From Vreelandella alkaliphila (lineage in GTDB: Bacteria; Pseudomonadota; Gammaproteobacteria; Pseudomonadales; Halomonadaceae): DNA of 64,000 nt. A program made the translations under genes and the position numbers. Under the pieces are notes generated by a model that was not told the origin of the DNA, did no database searches, and was given only the letters and a program-made list of their open reading frames with translations. Position 1 is the stretch's first letter. Each line of letters begins with the position of its first letter. The stretch is from contig NZ_JABASV010000004.1 of NCBI RefSeq assembly GCF_016107625.1, positions 310,001-374,000 on the forward strand, given 5' to 3'. This document shows, piece after piece, positions 17,908 through 27,138 of the stretch.

Positions 17908-20274
17908 ATGCTCCCGCGTATCCATTGGCATTTCCCGGCATGGCTCATGTTGGGCAGTTGCGCTTTACTTTTAACGGCGGTGTCTTTTCCTGCTATCGGC
18001 CAGGCATTGCCGCCACCGCCACGCGCGGGCGATCTCCAGGCAGTTTCGGAACTCTACCTAGAGATCATCGTCAATCAACGCTCCACCCAGCGTATCGAGC
18101 ACGTTACCCAGCAGAATGGCGAACTGTTCATCAAGCGTGAGGTACTCCAAAAACTAGGCCTTCCTAATGAACACCTGCAGCGTCAAGATAACATCATTAA
18201 TATCAGCCAATTAGATGAATTAGAAGCGCGCTATCACAGCCCCAGCCAACGGCTATATCTGGAAGTACCTTCCCATTGGCTACCACATCAGTTTCATACT
18301 AATTTACCTCAAAACGAGACATTCGCACTTAACACCAGTCCTGGCGCACTGCTTAACTACGACGCTTATATCAGCGACACTCAGGGTGGCGCGACACTTG
18401 CCAGCTTAGGGCACGAAGCGCGACTGTTTGGTGCAGCGGGGACACTAAGCACCTCTGGCATTTACCGCGAGATAGTGACGGGAGAGAGTGGACAAGACAA
18501 CGGCTACCGGCGCTTCGACACCCGCTGGGAGTACGCCGATCAACAGCGGATGCTTCAGTACAGCGCAGGAGACGTCATCACCAGACCACTGGGTTGGACA
18601 AATGCAGTTCGTCTTGGCGGCATTCAGGTTTCTCGAAACTTTGCCCTTCGTCCCGATATCATCACCCACCCACTACCTGAGTTCAGCGGCGAAGTAGCGA
18701 TTCCCACGACCCTCGATCTGTTCATCGATGGCGCGCAGCAATCCTCAATGGAACTAGCGCCGGGCCCCTTCACTGTCACCAATATGCCCATGGTCACCGG
18801 CGCTGGCGAAGCCACCATTGTGACCACCGATAGCCTGGGAAGACGAGTTTCCACTAGCCTGCCGTTTTACGTTTCCAGCGAACTGCTACAACCCGGTTTA
18901 AGCACCTTCAGTTTCAGTGCAGGTTCCCAGCGCCGCCACTTCGGCCAGCGTGATTTTGCCTATAGCGGAATGGCCGCCACCGGTAGCTATCGGCGCGGCA
19001 TCAACAATCAATTCACCATGGAATTGCAAACTGAAGTCAGCGACGATTTAATCACTGCAGGCGCTGGCGGCACGTTTGGCTTATGGCAGCTAGGCACGCT
19101 AGAGACAGCCTACCGCCAAAGCCGCAGCGAAGGCGTCACCGGTAATGCCTACACGGCCGGATACCGCTACCGGAGTCGCCGCTTTAACATCGCTCTGCGC
19201 CACCAAGTAGAGCAGGCTGGTTTCACCGATCTATCTCGCCACATTCACAGCGCGACACGCGAAAATACGCAGCGGAAAGTTACCCAGTTTACCGGGGGAT
19301 TAAACCTTGGCACGCATGGGTCGCTTGCTGGCGGTTACTTTGACATCCAGACCGGTGACGATAGCCGTACTCAGCTGTTTAACCTGTCGTACAACCGCTC
19401 TCTATGGGATCGCATGCATCTCTCGCTCTCTGCCAACCGTGAGATAGGCGGCGGCTGGAACACCCTAGCCCAGATAACAGTGCCGCTAAGCAGCCGTCCT
19501 GGCACATTAAGCACCAGCGTACGCCGAGACAATAACGGAGAAATGACCAGCAGAGTCCAATATGCCCACACCCCACCCATACAAGGCGGCTGGGGCTGGA
19601 ACCTCGCCTATGAACACCGCGACACCGAAAGCAGTTACCGTCAGGCTGAAGTGGCTTGGCGGGGAGCTTCCACTGAATTACGAGGTGGCATTTTCGGCAC
19701 CGACGACAATGACACACGCTATGCCGATGCCAGAGGATCGCTGGTATACATGGACAATCAGTGGTTCGCGACCAATTACGTGCGCGATGGATTTGTCGTC
19801 GTCAGTACCGATGGCCAGGCAGGCGTGCCGGTTCGCTACGAGAATCAATTAGTCGGCCATACCCGTGATAGCGGCCACCTACTCGTCCCCTGGGCCCGTG
19901 CCTACTACGCTGGTAAATACGAGATCGACCCACTGGCTCTTTCCGCCAACCTCAATGTCCCAACAATTGAGCAGCGCGTAGCGGTAAACCCAGGTAGCGG
20001 CTACCTGCTGCGCTTCCCGGTTGAACGTGTTATTGCCGCAACGATGGCCATTCTAGACAGGCAAGGCGAGCCACTGCCGTTAGGCTCTCGTGTTATCACT
20101 GACAACGGTTCAAGCGCGCTGGTGGGCTGGGATGGACTGACGTATCTCAAAGGCCTACAGAGTGACAACCAATTACAAGTGACACTGCCCGACGGTAGTG
20201 CGTGCGTACTCAGCCTATCTATTGATACCCACATCGATGATATCCAGCAGCTAGGGCCTAAACCCTGTACTTAG
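17908..20274 (+). CDS. Outer-membrane fimbrial usher (FimD/PapC family, CsuD-like)
   Basis: This 788-residue protein has a signal peptide (to about AIGQALPPPP), an N-terminal chaperone-binding domain (ELYLEIIVNQRSTQ), a long beta-barrel region with a plug-like insertion (TTLDLFIDGAQQSSMELAPG), and C-terminal domains ending in the ACVLSLSI... region. Length fits archaic-type ushers, which are a little shorter than FimD. It forms the outer-membrane channel through which the pilus is assembled. The start is 8 bp after the chaperone stop. Confidence 0.93.
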   Translation: MLPRIHWHFPAWLMLGSCALLLTAVSFPAIGQALPPPPRAGDLQAVSELYLEIIVNQRSTQRIEHVTQQNGELFIKREVLQKLGLPNEHLQRQDNIINISQLDELEARYHSPSQRLYLEVPSHWLPHQFHTNLPQNETFALNTSPGALLNYDAYISDTQGGATLASLGHEARLFGAAGTLSTSGIYREIVTGESGQDNGYRRFDTRWEYADQQRMLQYSAGDVITRPLGWTNAVRLGGIQVSRNFALRPDIITHPLPEFSGEVAIPTTLDLFIDGAQQSSMELAPGPFTVTNMPMVTGAGEATIVTTDSLGRRVSTSLPFYVSSELLQPGLSTFSFSAGSQRRHFGQRDFAYSGMAATGSYRRGINNQFTMELQTEVSDDLITAGAGGTFGLWQLGTLETAYRQSRSEGVTGNAYTAGYRYRSRRFNIALRHQVEQAGFTDLSRHIHSATRENTQRKVTQFTGGLNLGTHGSLAGGYFDIQTGDDSRTQLFNLSYNRSLWDRMHLSLSANREIGGGWNTLAQITVPLSSRPGTLSTSVRRDNNGEMTSRVQYAHTPPIQGGWGWNLAYEHRDTESSYRQAEVAWRGASTELRGGIFGTDDNDTRYADARGSLVYMDNQWFATNYVRDGFVVVSTDGQAGVPVRYENQLVGHTRDSGHLLVPWARAYYAGKYEIDPLALSANLNVPTIEQRVAVNPGSGYLLRFPVERVIAATMAILDRQGEPLPLGSRVITDNGSSALVGWDGLTYLKGLQSDNQLQVTLPDGSACVLSLSIDTHIDDIQQLGPKPCT

Positions 20275-20288
20275 AGGAGCGCCAACCA

Positions 20289-21284
20289 ATGCCACTCACA
20301 ACTCATCGCTGCTATCACCGCTGGCTGGCCGGAGCTCTATTGCTGGTTTTGTTATTGATTACGCCTAAGGCTTGGGCGTGCACGGTAAGCCCAAGCACCA
20401 GCGCTAACTTTGGTAACATCAGTTCCTTTGCCATCACTAATACACCACGCGACACATCCGCCCAACCCAATGCGGATGCTGTTTGCCAGGGGTCTGTTCT
20501 AGGGCTCGCGGTTGTGTCTGACCAATGGATTCGCGCAACGGTCACTAGTGCTAACCAAGGGGAGCTGGTCAATGTTGCCAGCGGTGATGCCATACCTTTT
20601 CGCATCTTCGCGCTGGCTTCAGAGAATGAAGAGATCTTTCTCAACACGACCTACAACTATTTCAACTCTGTACTCATCGACCTGCTCGGCCTGCTTGGCG
20701 GCCAAAGCGTCGACATCCCCATGGAGTTTCGCACCCAACCCACGGCCAATGTAGCCGCTGGCACGTACACCGACACCTTGACTGTCAATTGGAACTGGCG
20801 CATCTGTAATCTAGGTGTACTTGTGTGTCTCAGCTATCGTACCGGCTCGGGCACCAACACCATCACCATTAACCTGACTGTCACTCCAGACTGCGCCATT
20901 CAAGCACCCGACCTGAATTTCGGAAGCTCCCCACTGGTCGCCGGATTCAACCCAGTAACGCAAACCATCGATATTACCTGCACAAAAGGCAGCGACTACT
21001 CAGTAGGATTGAGCGATGGTCAGCATCCTGCTGCCAACATCCGCCGCATGGAGAACAATGGTCACTACCTGGAATACCAACTTTACAAAGGCACTACCGG
21101 CAACGACCGCTGGGGCAGTACTGGCAGCGAACGACGCCCCTCCTCCTCCGCCGACACCAACCCCGGCACACCTAGTGGCATAACAAGCCAGGGCTTCACT
21201 TACCGAGGCGACATTCTACCGGGGCAAAACACACCACCGGCAGGTACCTACACCGATATGATTGTTGTCGATGTTATTTTTTAG
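20289..21284 (+). CDS. Two-domain spore coat U tip protein (CsuE-like adhesin)
   Basis: A 331-residue secreted protein with a hydrophobic signal peptide (LLLVLLLITPKAWA) followed by two spore-coat-U-type domains: one starting CTVSPSTSANFG, the second from about residue 200 (LTVTPDCAIQAPDLNFG) and ending GTYTDMIVVDVIF. Two-domain proteins at this position are the tip adhesins of archaic pili and mediate surface attachment and biofilm formation. AGAGGAG precedes the start. It is the last gene of the pilus operon. Confidence 0.88.
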   Translation: MPLTTHRCYHRWLAGALLLVLLLITPKAWACTVSPSTSANFGNISSFAITNTPRDTSAQPNADAVCQGSVLGLAVVSDQWIRATVTSANQGELVNVASGDAIPFRIFALASENEEIFLNTTYNYFNSVLIDLLGLLGGQSVDIPMEFRTQPTANVAAGTYTDTLTVNWNWRICNLGVLVCLSYRTGSGTNTITINLTVTPDCAIQAPDLNFGSSPLVAGFNPVTQTIDITCTKGSDYSVGLSDGQHPAANIRRMENNGHYLEYQLYKGTTGNDRWGSTGSERRPSSSADTNPGTPSGITSQGFTYRGDILPGQNTPPAGTYTDMIVVDVIF

Positions 21285-21744
21285 CCAAGGCGCTTTTCGA
21301 ACCCAAAATCCCCTGCGGGTGCGCTGACGCTTACACCGCGCTACAAACACCGCTCTAAATCAGCCTACGGCACCTACCGTAGCGCGGCGTAACGAATCTC
21401 GCGAGGGACGAGCGAATGAGGCACCCGCGTCATGGCCACGTAAGCAACACGATTATTTTACAGGGGGATTACCGCGAATCTAACTGAATCTGCTGCTTCC
21501 GGTTGTTTGGCAGCCTAATACTATTATTACTATGCAACCGCCCCAACCATTGCCATTACAAATGGCTTTATCGAATGCCGCACTGGAGTAATTCACCGAA
21601 ACTTAGGAAAGATAATTTTCACTTTGGCAATTTATTAAACAGAAGGATTCTTTACCAGGTGCACGTTTTCTCTACAACATCAAAAATTAAACAAAAAATA
21701 GCATTTATCGTAGATAGAAACTCTTACAACAATCAAGTCCAGCA
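21285..21744. other. Intergenic region after pilus operon
   Basis: Convergent gap between the tip adhesin and the LysR gene. It contains one copy of the GCGGGTGC palindromic element (21315-21428), then AT-rich DNA without a supported gene. Confidence 0.7.
21315..21428. repeat. Palindromic GCGGGTGC...GCACCCGC element, dispersed copy
   Basis: The ends GCGGGTGC and GCACCCGC are inverted; inner arms (CTTACACCGCGCTAC and GTAGCGCGGCGTAA) also pair, giving a long hairpin. The same element recurs at 27028-27138 (decayed) and in the array at 40293-40752. Its position after a stop codon, between convergent genes, is typical of REP/BIME-like elements. Confidence 0.85.
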
Positions 21745-22641
21745 CTAACAACGAATAGAAATATTCTCCATATACTGCATCAGATATCTTTCAAATGCAT
21801 GAGAGATTCGCGATCGCGGTCGGTATCTTGCAGTAATAACAGAGATAGGAAATGGTATTAATGGCGACAGCTTCTTTAACCTATGGCTCTCGATTTGGTG
21901 CTGTTTTGCAGTATGCTCAGCGACAATCGCTATACCCACACCCTCCTGGCACATGATTAACGCTGGCGAAAAAAGATGTGATTCAGCGACAATATTACAT
22001 TCAGCACCAACTAAATTAAAATTTTGTACTAAACGCTGGGTTGTTGCATGCCTACGATCTAATGTAACCAGTGGAAGACCACTTAGATGCTGCGGCGTCA
22101 ACGTTTCCAATTCAAAAAGATCACTTTTGTTGGGCAACACGGCAATCAAATTGACTTGAAAAGGCGTTATTCTTAGCGATGATGTTGGCGACGGCGTCTC
22201 TACAACACCTATGTCAAAATGCCCGGCGAGGACCGCATCTATAACTTTCGTTGAGGCATGCGTTTGGAGCGAAACATTGATGCCAGGATGTTCTCGCATA
22301 AATTCGGAAATTACGTAAGGCAACACCCCCATGGACACCCAACCTAGCGCTCCTACTGTCAGCATTCCGTACTCTAACTTGGCTAGCTGATCAACCCTAA
22401 TTTCCAAGGTATTCAGCACATCCAAGGCATGCGTCACCTCAATTAGAAGTGTCGCCCCCTCAGGAGTAATCTCCAGCTTACCTTTCATTCGTTTAAATAA
22501 TACAAAACCAACCGTTTCTTCTAGCCTGCCCAGCATGTTACTCGCTGCAGGCTGTGATATACCCAACTGTCTGGCTGCGCCACTGATACTTCCAGTCATG
22601 GCAATCGCTTGAAACAACGTTAATTGTCGGGGATTTAACAT
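21745..22641 (-). CDS. LysR-family transcriptional regulator
   Basis: A 298-residue regulator with an N-terminal winged HTH (MLNPRQLTLFQAIAMTGSIS, AARQLGISQPAASNMLGRLE) and a periplasmic-binding-protein-like effector domain from about residue 90. It begins 12 bp after the stop of the oxidoreductase gene on the same strand, so it is the last gene of that operon rather than the usual divergent arrangement. No Shine-Dalgarno is visible, so coupling to the upstream gene is likely. It probably controls the operon; the ligand may be the amino acid handled by the oxidoreductase. Confidence 0.9.
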   Translation of the reverse strand: MLNPRQLTLFQAIAMTGSISGAARQLGISQPAASNMLGRLEETVGFVLFKRMKGKLEITPEGATLLIEVTHALDVLNTLEIRVDQLAKLEYGMLTVGALGWVSMGVLPYVISEFMREHPGINVSLQTHASTKVIDAVLAGHFDIGVVETPSPTSSLRITPFQVNLIAVLPNKSDLFELETLTPQHLSGLPLVTLDRRHATTQRLVQNFNLVGAECNIVAESHLFSPALIMCQEGVGIAIVAEHTAKQHQIESHRLKKLSPLIPFPISVITARYRPRSRISHAFERYLMQYMENISIRC

Positions 22642-22653
22642 ATTGTGGGGCTG

Positions 22654-23877
22654 CTAAAGGTGTCGGTGTGGGGAAAGTGGATTTAACATATTAAAGCCTG
22701 ACTTTATCTCGTCAGTAAGAGTCTTAGCCGTGACTGCCGCAAGGGTCAACCCCAAGTGACCATGCCCCGTATTGACCCAAAGCCCAGGGTGATGCCGCAA
22801 ACCACCAACATAGGGAACACCATCCGGTGTGGTAGACCTAGCCCCTACCCATGGTTCGCGAACACCTGCTCCTAAGTGACGCTTCGCAATCCTATCAAGT
22901 TGAGTTATTCGATCGTTGTTCACCGGCGCATTATGCGACGCAAACTCTGATAATCCAGCAATTCTTATGCCCCCATTCATAGGAGTAGCAAAAACACCAT
23001 GATTAGCTAGCCCTACAGGCCGAGATATTTCAATTGGCTCGTCAACAATCGCATGGTAGCCGCGTTCAGATACGATGGGCAAATCTATCCCCATTTTTTT
23101 TAGCAGGTATCCGGTAAAGGTACCTGTTGCAAGAACTACATGTTTCGCACAAAACTCACCACCTTTAGCAGTGACAGCTTGCCCACCCTCTATCGTTCGC
23201 ACTGTTTCAATTTCAGATTTCTGAAACCTGCCACCAATAGATAAATAATGGTCAAATAGTTTTTTACTTAATTCATAAGGATCAGTAGAAAAGCGAGCGT
23301 CTGGATAAAAAACGCCACCACTATAATGACTCCTTAGCCCTATGACATTCTCCTTTACTTCGTTACTACTCAAGATAGAGTATGGGATATTAAAAGCTTT
23401 TTTGTACTGTGCTTCAATTTTCATAAAGTCCTGAAAGGTGCCGGGTTTATCAAATGCAACGACAACGCCAGACGACTTTACTAAAGATGCACAGCCTGCA
23501 TCATCGAGCAAGTTTTCCCAGCAGTTCCAGGCATCCTTCATCATTGACCCCATACTGTAACCGCTCGACTCCCATTCTCGCTGCCTCGTAGCACGTAAGA
23601 AATACTTACCAAACTTCGATAATTTCAGCGCGTAGCTTGAACGAATAGATAGAGGACTATTTTTATCAAGCACCATTGGTACTAAGTTTTTTCGCAAGCT
23701 GGGGGTAATTAATGGCATAACAGCATAATTAGCGATGATACCCGCATTGCCATAGGATGTGTCTGCCCCTGGGAGACCTTTGTCGATTAAGCAAGTATCA
23801 TATCCCATCTTTACAAGTGAAATAGCACTACTCAGCCCTACAACACCAGCACCGACTACAATGACAGTATAATCCAT
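22654..23877 (-). CDS. FAD-dependent amino-acid oxidoreductase (DadA-like)
   Basis: A 407-residue DAO-family flavoprotein with the FAD fingerprint VIVVGAGVVGLSSAISL at the N terminus, a second FAD contact at VVLATGTFTG, and the C-terminal GHGHLGLTLA loop. It resembles D-amino-acid dehydrogenase, which deaminates D-amino acids and passes electrons to the quinone pool. The start at 23877 places the Rossmann strand at residue 3 and has GGAAG upstream; earlier starts add an unrelated stretch. Together with the transporter upstream, it suggests uptake and oxidation of an amino acid or amine. The C terminus (NMLNPLSPHRHL) is encoded partly by a 14-bp copy of the LysR start region. Confidence 0.88.
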   Translation of the reverse strand: MDYTVIVVGAGVVGLSSAISLVKMGYDTCLIDKGLPGADTSYGNAGIIANYAVMPLITPSLRKNLVPMVLDKNSPLSIRSSYALKLSKFGKYFLRATRQREWESSGYSMGSMMKDAWNCWENLLDDAGCASLVKSSGVVVAFDKPGTFQDFMKIEAQYKKAFNIPYSILSSNEVKENVIGLRSHYSGGVFYPDARFSTDPYELSKKLFDHYLSIGGRFQKSEIETVRTIEGGQAVTAKGGEFCAKHVVLATGTFTGYLLKKMGIDLPIVSERGYHAIVDEPIEISRPVGLANHGVFATPMNGGIRIAGLSEFASHNAPVNNDRITQLDRIAKRHLGAGVREPWVGARSTTPDGVPYVGGLRHHPGLWVNTGHGHLGLTLAAVTAKTLTDEIKSGFNMLNPLSPHRHL

Positions 23878-23931
23878 AACTTTATTCTTCCAAAAGCAGT
23901 GCGGAAAAGCATTGCTCATCCGCACTATTGT

Positions 23932-24048
23932 TTATTTTATATTTTTTGCATCATCTATATAAAACTTGAGACTAACAATCCCAATATATAAAGAAGTAGC
24001 AATACATAGAGCGCTGAAAGTGTAGATAACCGCTGAGTACAAAATCAT
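23932..24048 (-). CDS. 38-residue membrane peptide, likely symporter accessory subunit
   Basis: Read directly from the sequence: the ATG at 24048 overlaps the TGA of the symporter gene (ATGA), GGGGAG precedes it by 6 nt, and the frame runs 38 codons to TAA at 23932-23934. The peptide has one hydrophobic helix (about residues 5-28, starting MILYSAVIYTFSALCIATSL) and a charged C-terminal tail (KFYIDDAKNIK). Small single-helix proteins coded next to sodium:solute symporters are known, and this one has the right size, place and coupling. Function as a stabilising or regulatory subunit is inference. Confidence 0.72.
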   Translation of the reverse strand: MILYSAVIYTFSALCIATSLYIGIVSLKFYIDDAKNIK

Positions 24049-25460
24049 GACTTACTCCCCAGAACAGTATTGATACTAATAACTTTTTTGTCAGTAATCG
24101 CAAGCAGTACAAAAACTATTAGGTTCACAGACACACCAGCAAGTAGAGGCGTAAATCCGGTTAACTCCTGAAGCGGAAATGGCCCCCAATTCCATAGTGC
24201 TGTGGTTGCTCCACCAAGAACGATGGCTGAAATAGCGGCACGTTTACTCATTACGTCAAATAGAACCGCACCGATAAGAGGAATAATCATGGTAGGCGCC
24301 CATAGCGCATAGCTCATGAGTAGAGCATCTACGATAGAGGTCGCTGTTAAGGCGAATAGAGTAGCGGCAACGCCCACTATCAAGCTAACCCAACGCTCAA
24401 TCTTCAAATGCTGTTTAGAGGTCGCCTTGGTATTTACATGCTTAGAGTATATGTCTCTTACAAAGACAACAGCTGTTGAGTTCAAGTAAGAGTCGGCCGT
24501 TGACATAACTACCGCCAATAGTGCGGCTAACACCAACCCTGTGACACCAATAGGTAAGATACTCTTGACTAATGTAGGCAGTGCTTGATCTGGTGCAATA
24601 TCTGGGAATAGAACAACAGCGACTAGACCCAGAGTGGCTGTAATAGTGAAGAAAAGTAAACCAAACAAACCTGAGAGCATGTACCCTTTCTGCGCATTTT
24701 TAGGATCTGGCGCGCAGAAAGCACGTTGGGCATAGGGCTGAACAAGCGCCTCCCCGAGCATAAAGGCAACAAATATTGTTATAAATGTTGCAATTTCATA
24801 ACTACCTATAACGCTGAAGTGCCCCACTGGTAGAGCTGCGACTAATTCAGCAGGCCCACCGATCTGATATAGACCGATGATGAGCGTGACAGGCAAGAAG
24901 ATGCCTAGAAGCATGAACTGAATTACGTCAGTCTGAATGACTGCCCACATACCACCAGCCACCGAGTAGACCATTACAATACACATACCGATCAAAATTC
25001 CAGCAGTAATACTGATGCCTAGAATTGCTTGGAAGATAGTACCGATGGCAAGTGCTTGAGCGCCCAGTATGCCTATACAAAACACTAAAGATAAAACCGC
25101 ACTAAGCAAACGCGCAAACCCACCATAATGAACTTCCATTATATCGCCCAACGTTTGAGCGCCGGGATAGCGTTTTAACTTTGGTGCGATTAACCAACCG
25201 GTTAGGAATGTTTGAATAGTAAATCCAGACGCTGCAAAGAGAAATACGTATCCATCGTTAAAAGTCTGTCCAGCCCTTCCCATACTTGAACCGCCGCCTA
25301 AAAAAGACGCAGAGAGCGTAGCGAAAAGTACTGGCCAAATTATTTTATTCCCTGCAACGGCGAAGTCATCGCTATCTTTTACTCTGAAAGCACTATAAAC
25401 CCCTATGCCAATCATAAGCAGGAAATACAGGGCTATCATAGCCCAGTCAATATTGCTCAT
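24045..25460 (-). CDS. Sodium:solute symporter family transporter
   Basis: A 471-residue inner-membrane protein with about 13 hydrophobic segments, starting MSNIDWAMIALYFLLMIGIG. The family pattern is present: VKDSDDFAVAGNK after TM1, GGGSSMGRAGQTFNDG, and the STADSYLNSTAVVFVRDIY segment of the Na2-site helix. It would import a solute with sodium. It is first of a four-gene minus-strand operon (transporter, 38-aa peptide, DadA-like enzyme, LysR), so the cargo is probably an amino acid or similar compound. The coding DNA is AT-richer than that of the flanking GalU or pilus genes. Confidence 0.92.
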   Translation of the reverse strand: MSNIDWAMIALYFLLMIGIGVYSAFRVKDSDDFAVAGNKIIWPVLFATLSASFLGGGSSMGRAGQTFNDGYVFLFAASGFTIQTFLTGWLIAPKLKRYPGAQTLGDIMEVHYGGFARLLSAVLSLVFCIGILGAQALAIGTIFQAILGISITAGILIGMCIVMVYSVAGGMWAVIQTDVIQFMLLGIFLPVTLIIGLYQIGGPAELVAALPVGHFSVIGSYEIATFITIFVAFMLGEALVQPYAQRAFCAPDPKNAQKGYMLSGLFGLLFFTITATLGLVAVVLFPDIAPDQALPTLVKSILPIGVTGLVLAALLAVVMSTADSYLNSTAVVFVRDIYSKHVNTKATSKQHLKIERWVSLIVGVAATLFALTATSIVDALLMSYALWAPTMIIPLIGAVLFDVMSKRAAISAIVLGGATTALWNWGPFPLQELTGFTPLLAGVSVNLIVFVLLAITDKKVISINTVLGSKS

Positions 25461-25956
25461 AGAACACCCGTTTATTGTTTATTGATGTCCGAACATTTTA
25501 TGGCCATTACTCATAACTTGAAAGCCCATTAAGATTATTAACCTATAACATGAAGCTATACCTTCAAGAATCAAAAAAAACACATATTATAAAAATATTG
25601 CAGCAAACAAAAATAATACAATCTCTCAAAAAACGAACAACATGTTGTATTTTTTATGAATAACTTAGCATCAAATAAGATTTCACTATACAGGTTGGAA
25701 TTTAGTTAAATTAATATCTTTAACTAGCAACCTCCAGTGTCAAGATAGTTATCACCTAATTTTCTTTATCAGTAAGCGCGAAAAACCTAGTACTTTTAGC
25801 CTGGATTCATAGAATAAGCGCAGCACTTTAGATCACAAGGTAGAGACAGGAGGGCTAGCGCCGGTCCCCTCTCTGTCTTACCTACCAAAGCGAACCAGAG
25901 CATGAGATCCCGGCAAGGCTCTTCTCGACCCCAAAATATCGGCTCCCCACACAACC

Positions 25957-26060
25957 GTCATTCCCGAGTGGGGTTATCGGGAATCCACCTTGACCTTACC
26001 CGCTGGGCCACCGAACGCCTGAATCAAACTGGATTCCCGCTAAGGGCATGCGGGAATGAC
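25957..26060. repeat. 103-bp GTCATTCCCG...CGGGAATGAC palindromic element, copy 1
   Basis: Terminal inverted repeats of 10 bp and an internal inverted pair (TCGGGAATCCA and TGGATTCCCG) make a double hairpin. Copies 2 and 3 lie at 59873-59975 and 60079-60181 with high identity. No coding capacity; miniature mobile or REP-like element. Confidence 0.88.
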
Positions 26061-26090
26061 AGAACGGTGGGAATAGTAGTGTTAATGGCA

Positions 26091-26125
26091 AGAAAAAAGC
26101 CGCTGCAGGGTGAACTGAGCGGCTT
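26091..26125 (-). terminator. Rho-independent terminator of galU
   Basis: On the minus strand the stem AAGCCGCT/AGCGGCTT (26097-26104 with 26118-26125, 13-nt loop) is followed by TTTTTTC, 29 bp past the galU stop. Confidence 0.85.
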
Positions 26126-26153
26126 CTTTTAGCAATATTATTGGCCGTTGACC

Positions 26154-27011
26154 TTACACGTCATAACCTGCTTCGCGAGCAAGCGTAGTGTTAGCTTGCA
26201 GCCAGCCTTCAATATGACCACAATCGAAGGTGCGGCCATGCATACGGAACGCCTGTACGGTTTTACCTTCCTGCATCAAGCGATCGATGGCATCCGTTAG
26301 CTGGATTTCATTACCCGCACCAGGTGGCTGGTCACACAGCAGCTCCATAATGCGATATGGCAGCACATAGCGGCCAATAACCGAAAGGCGTGAAGGCGCT
26401 TCTTCAGGCGTCGGCTTCTCTACAACACCGCGCATGTTGGCGCTCTCACCGGCAGCAGGCTCATCACAGTCCACAATGCCATAACGATAAACGTCTTCCT
26501 TAGGCACCGCTTCCACCATGATTTGCGAAGCGCTATTTGTATTCCAACGCTCTACCATGCTGCCCAGATCACAAGCCGTACTGCCAACTTGTGGCTTCAC
26601 CAGCACATCAGGAAGGATGACGGCAAATGGCTCGTCTTTGTCTAACAGGTGCGCGGCACAGAAAATCGCATGGCCCAAGCCTTTTGCATTTGGTTGGCGA
26701 ACGCTGGTCACTTTGAGTTTTTTGGGTGAAATGGCCGATAGCGTCTCCAGCAACGCACTCTTGCCTTTACTGGCTAATGAATGCTCAAGTTCAAAGTGAG
26801 CATCAAAATGATCTTCAATGGCTGATTTCCCAGCCCGAGTTACCAGAATGATTTCATTAATACCCGCCGCCAGCGCTTCTTCCACCACGTGTTGAATGAG
26901 CGGACGATCCACAACGGGCACCATCTCCTTGGGAATCGCCTTGCTGATGGGTAGCAGGCGTGTGCCAAAACCGGCTACCGGAATAATCGCTTTACGCACT
27001 TGGGTCATCAT
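26154..27011 (-). CDS. galU: UTP-glucose-1-phosphate uridylyltransferase
   Basis: A 285-residue nucleotidyltransferase making UDP-glucose from UTP and glucose-1-phosphate. The signature GFGTRLLPISKAIPKEMVP, the sugar-binding GNEIQLTDAI and the C-terminal FDCGH are all present. It lies downstream of pgm, which makes its substrate; with ugd at 37.7 kb this gives pgm-galU-ugd, the route to UDP-glucuronate. A decayed palindromic element separates it from pgm, and it ends in a clear terminator. AAAGGA precedes the first of two ATGs. Confidence 0.95.
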   Translation of the reverse strand: MMTQVRKAIIPVAGFGTRLLPISKAIPKEMVPVVDRPLIQHVVEEALAAGINEIILVTRAGKSAIEDHFDAHFELEHSLASKGKSALLETLSAISPKKLKVTSVRQPNAKGLGHAIFCAAHLLDKDEPFAVILPDVLVKPQVGSTACDLGSMVERWNTNSASQIMVEAVPKEDVYRYGIVDCDEPAAGESANMRGVVEKPTPEEAPSRLSVIGRYVLPYRIMELLCDQPPGAGNEIQLTDAIDRLMQEGKTVQAFRMHGRTFDCGHIEGWLQANTTLAREAGYDV

Positions 27012-27027
27012 TAACGTCCTTTCTATT

Positions 27028-27138
27028 GCGGGTGCGCTGTGGGCTTACCTCGCACTGCAAAACCGATAAAATAAATATTCCGCACCTACCGTAGCGCGGT
27101 GTAACAACTCTCGTTAGGAACCAACGAATAGGTCACAC
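27028..27138. repeat. Palindromic GCGGGTGC element, decayed copy
   Basis: The left end GCGGGTGCGCT and the inner GTAGCGCGGTGTAAC arm are kept, but the right end is degenerate (GGTCACAC). It fills the gap between pgm and galU. Confidence 0.65.

Larger units (their letters stand above)
25461..26153. other. Intergenic region upstream of symporter and downstream of galU
   Basis: The first 350 bp are AT-rich and probably hold the symporter operon promoter. Then comes one copy of the GTCATTCCCG palindromic element (25957-26060) and the galU terminator (26091-26125). No gene is supported. Confidence 0.7.

Noticed and set aside
21503..21748. 81-codon plus-strand frame after the pilus operon
   Set aside because: AT-rich, no ribosome binding site, no recognisable pattern, overlaps the lysR end.
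25902..26132. 76-codon plus-strand frame
   Set aside because: Covers the GTCATTCCCG element and the galU terminator.
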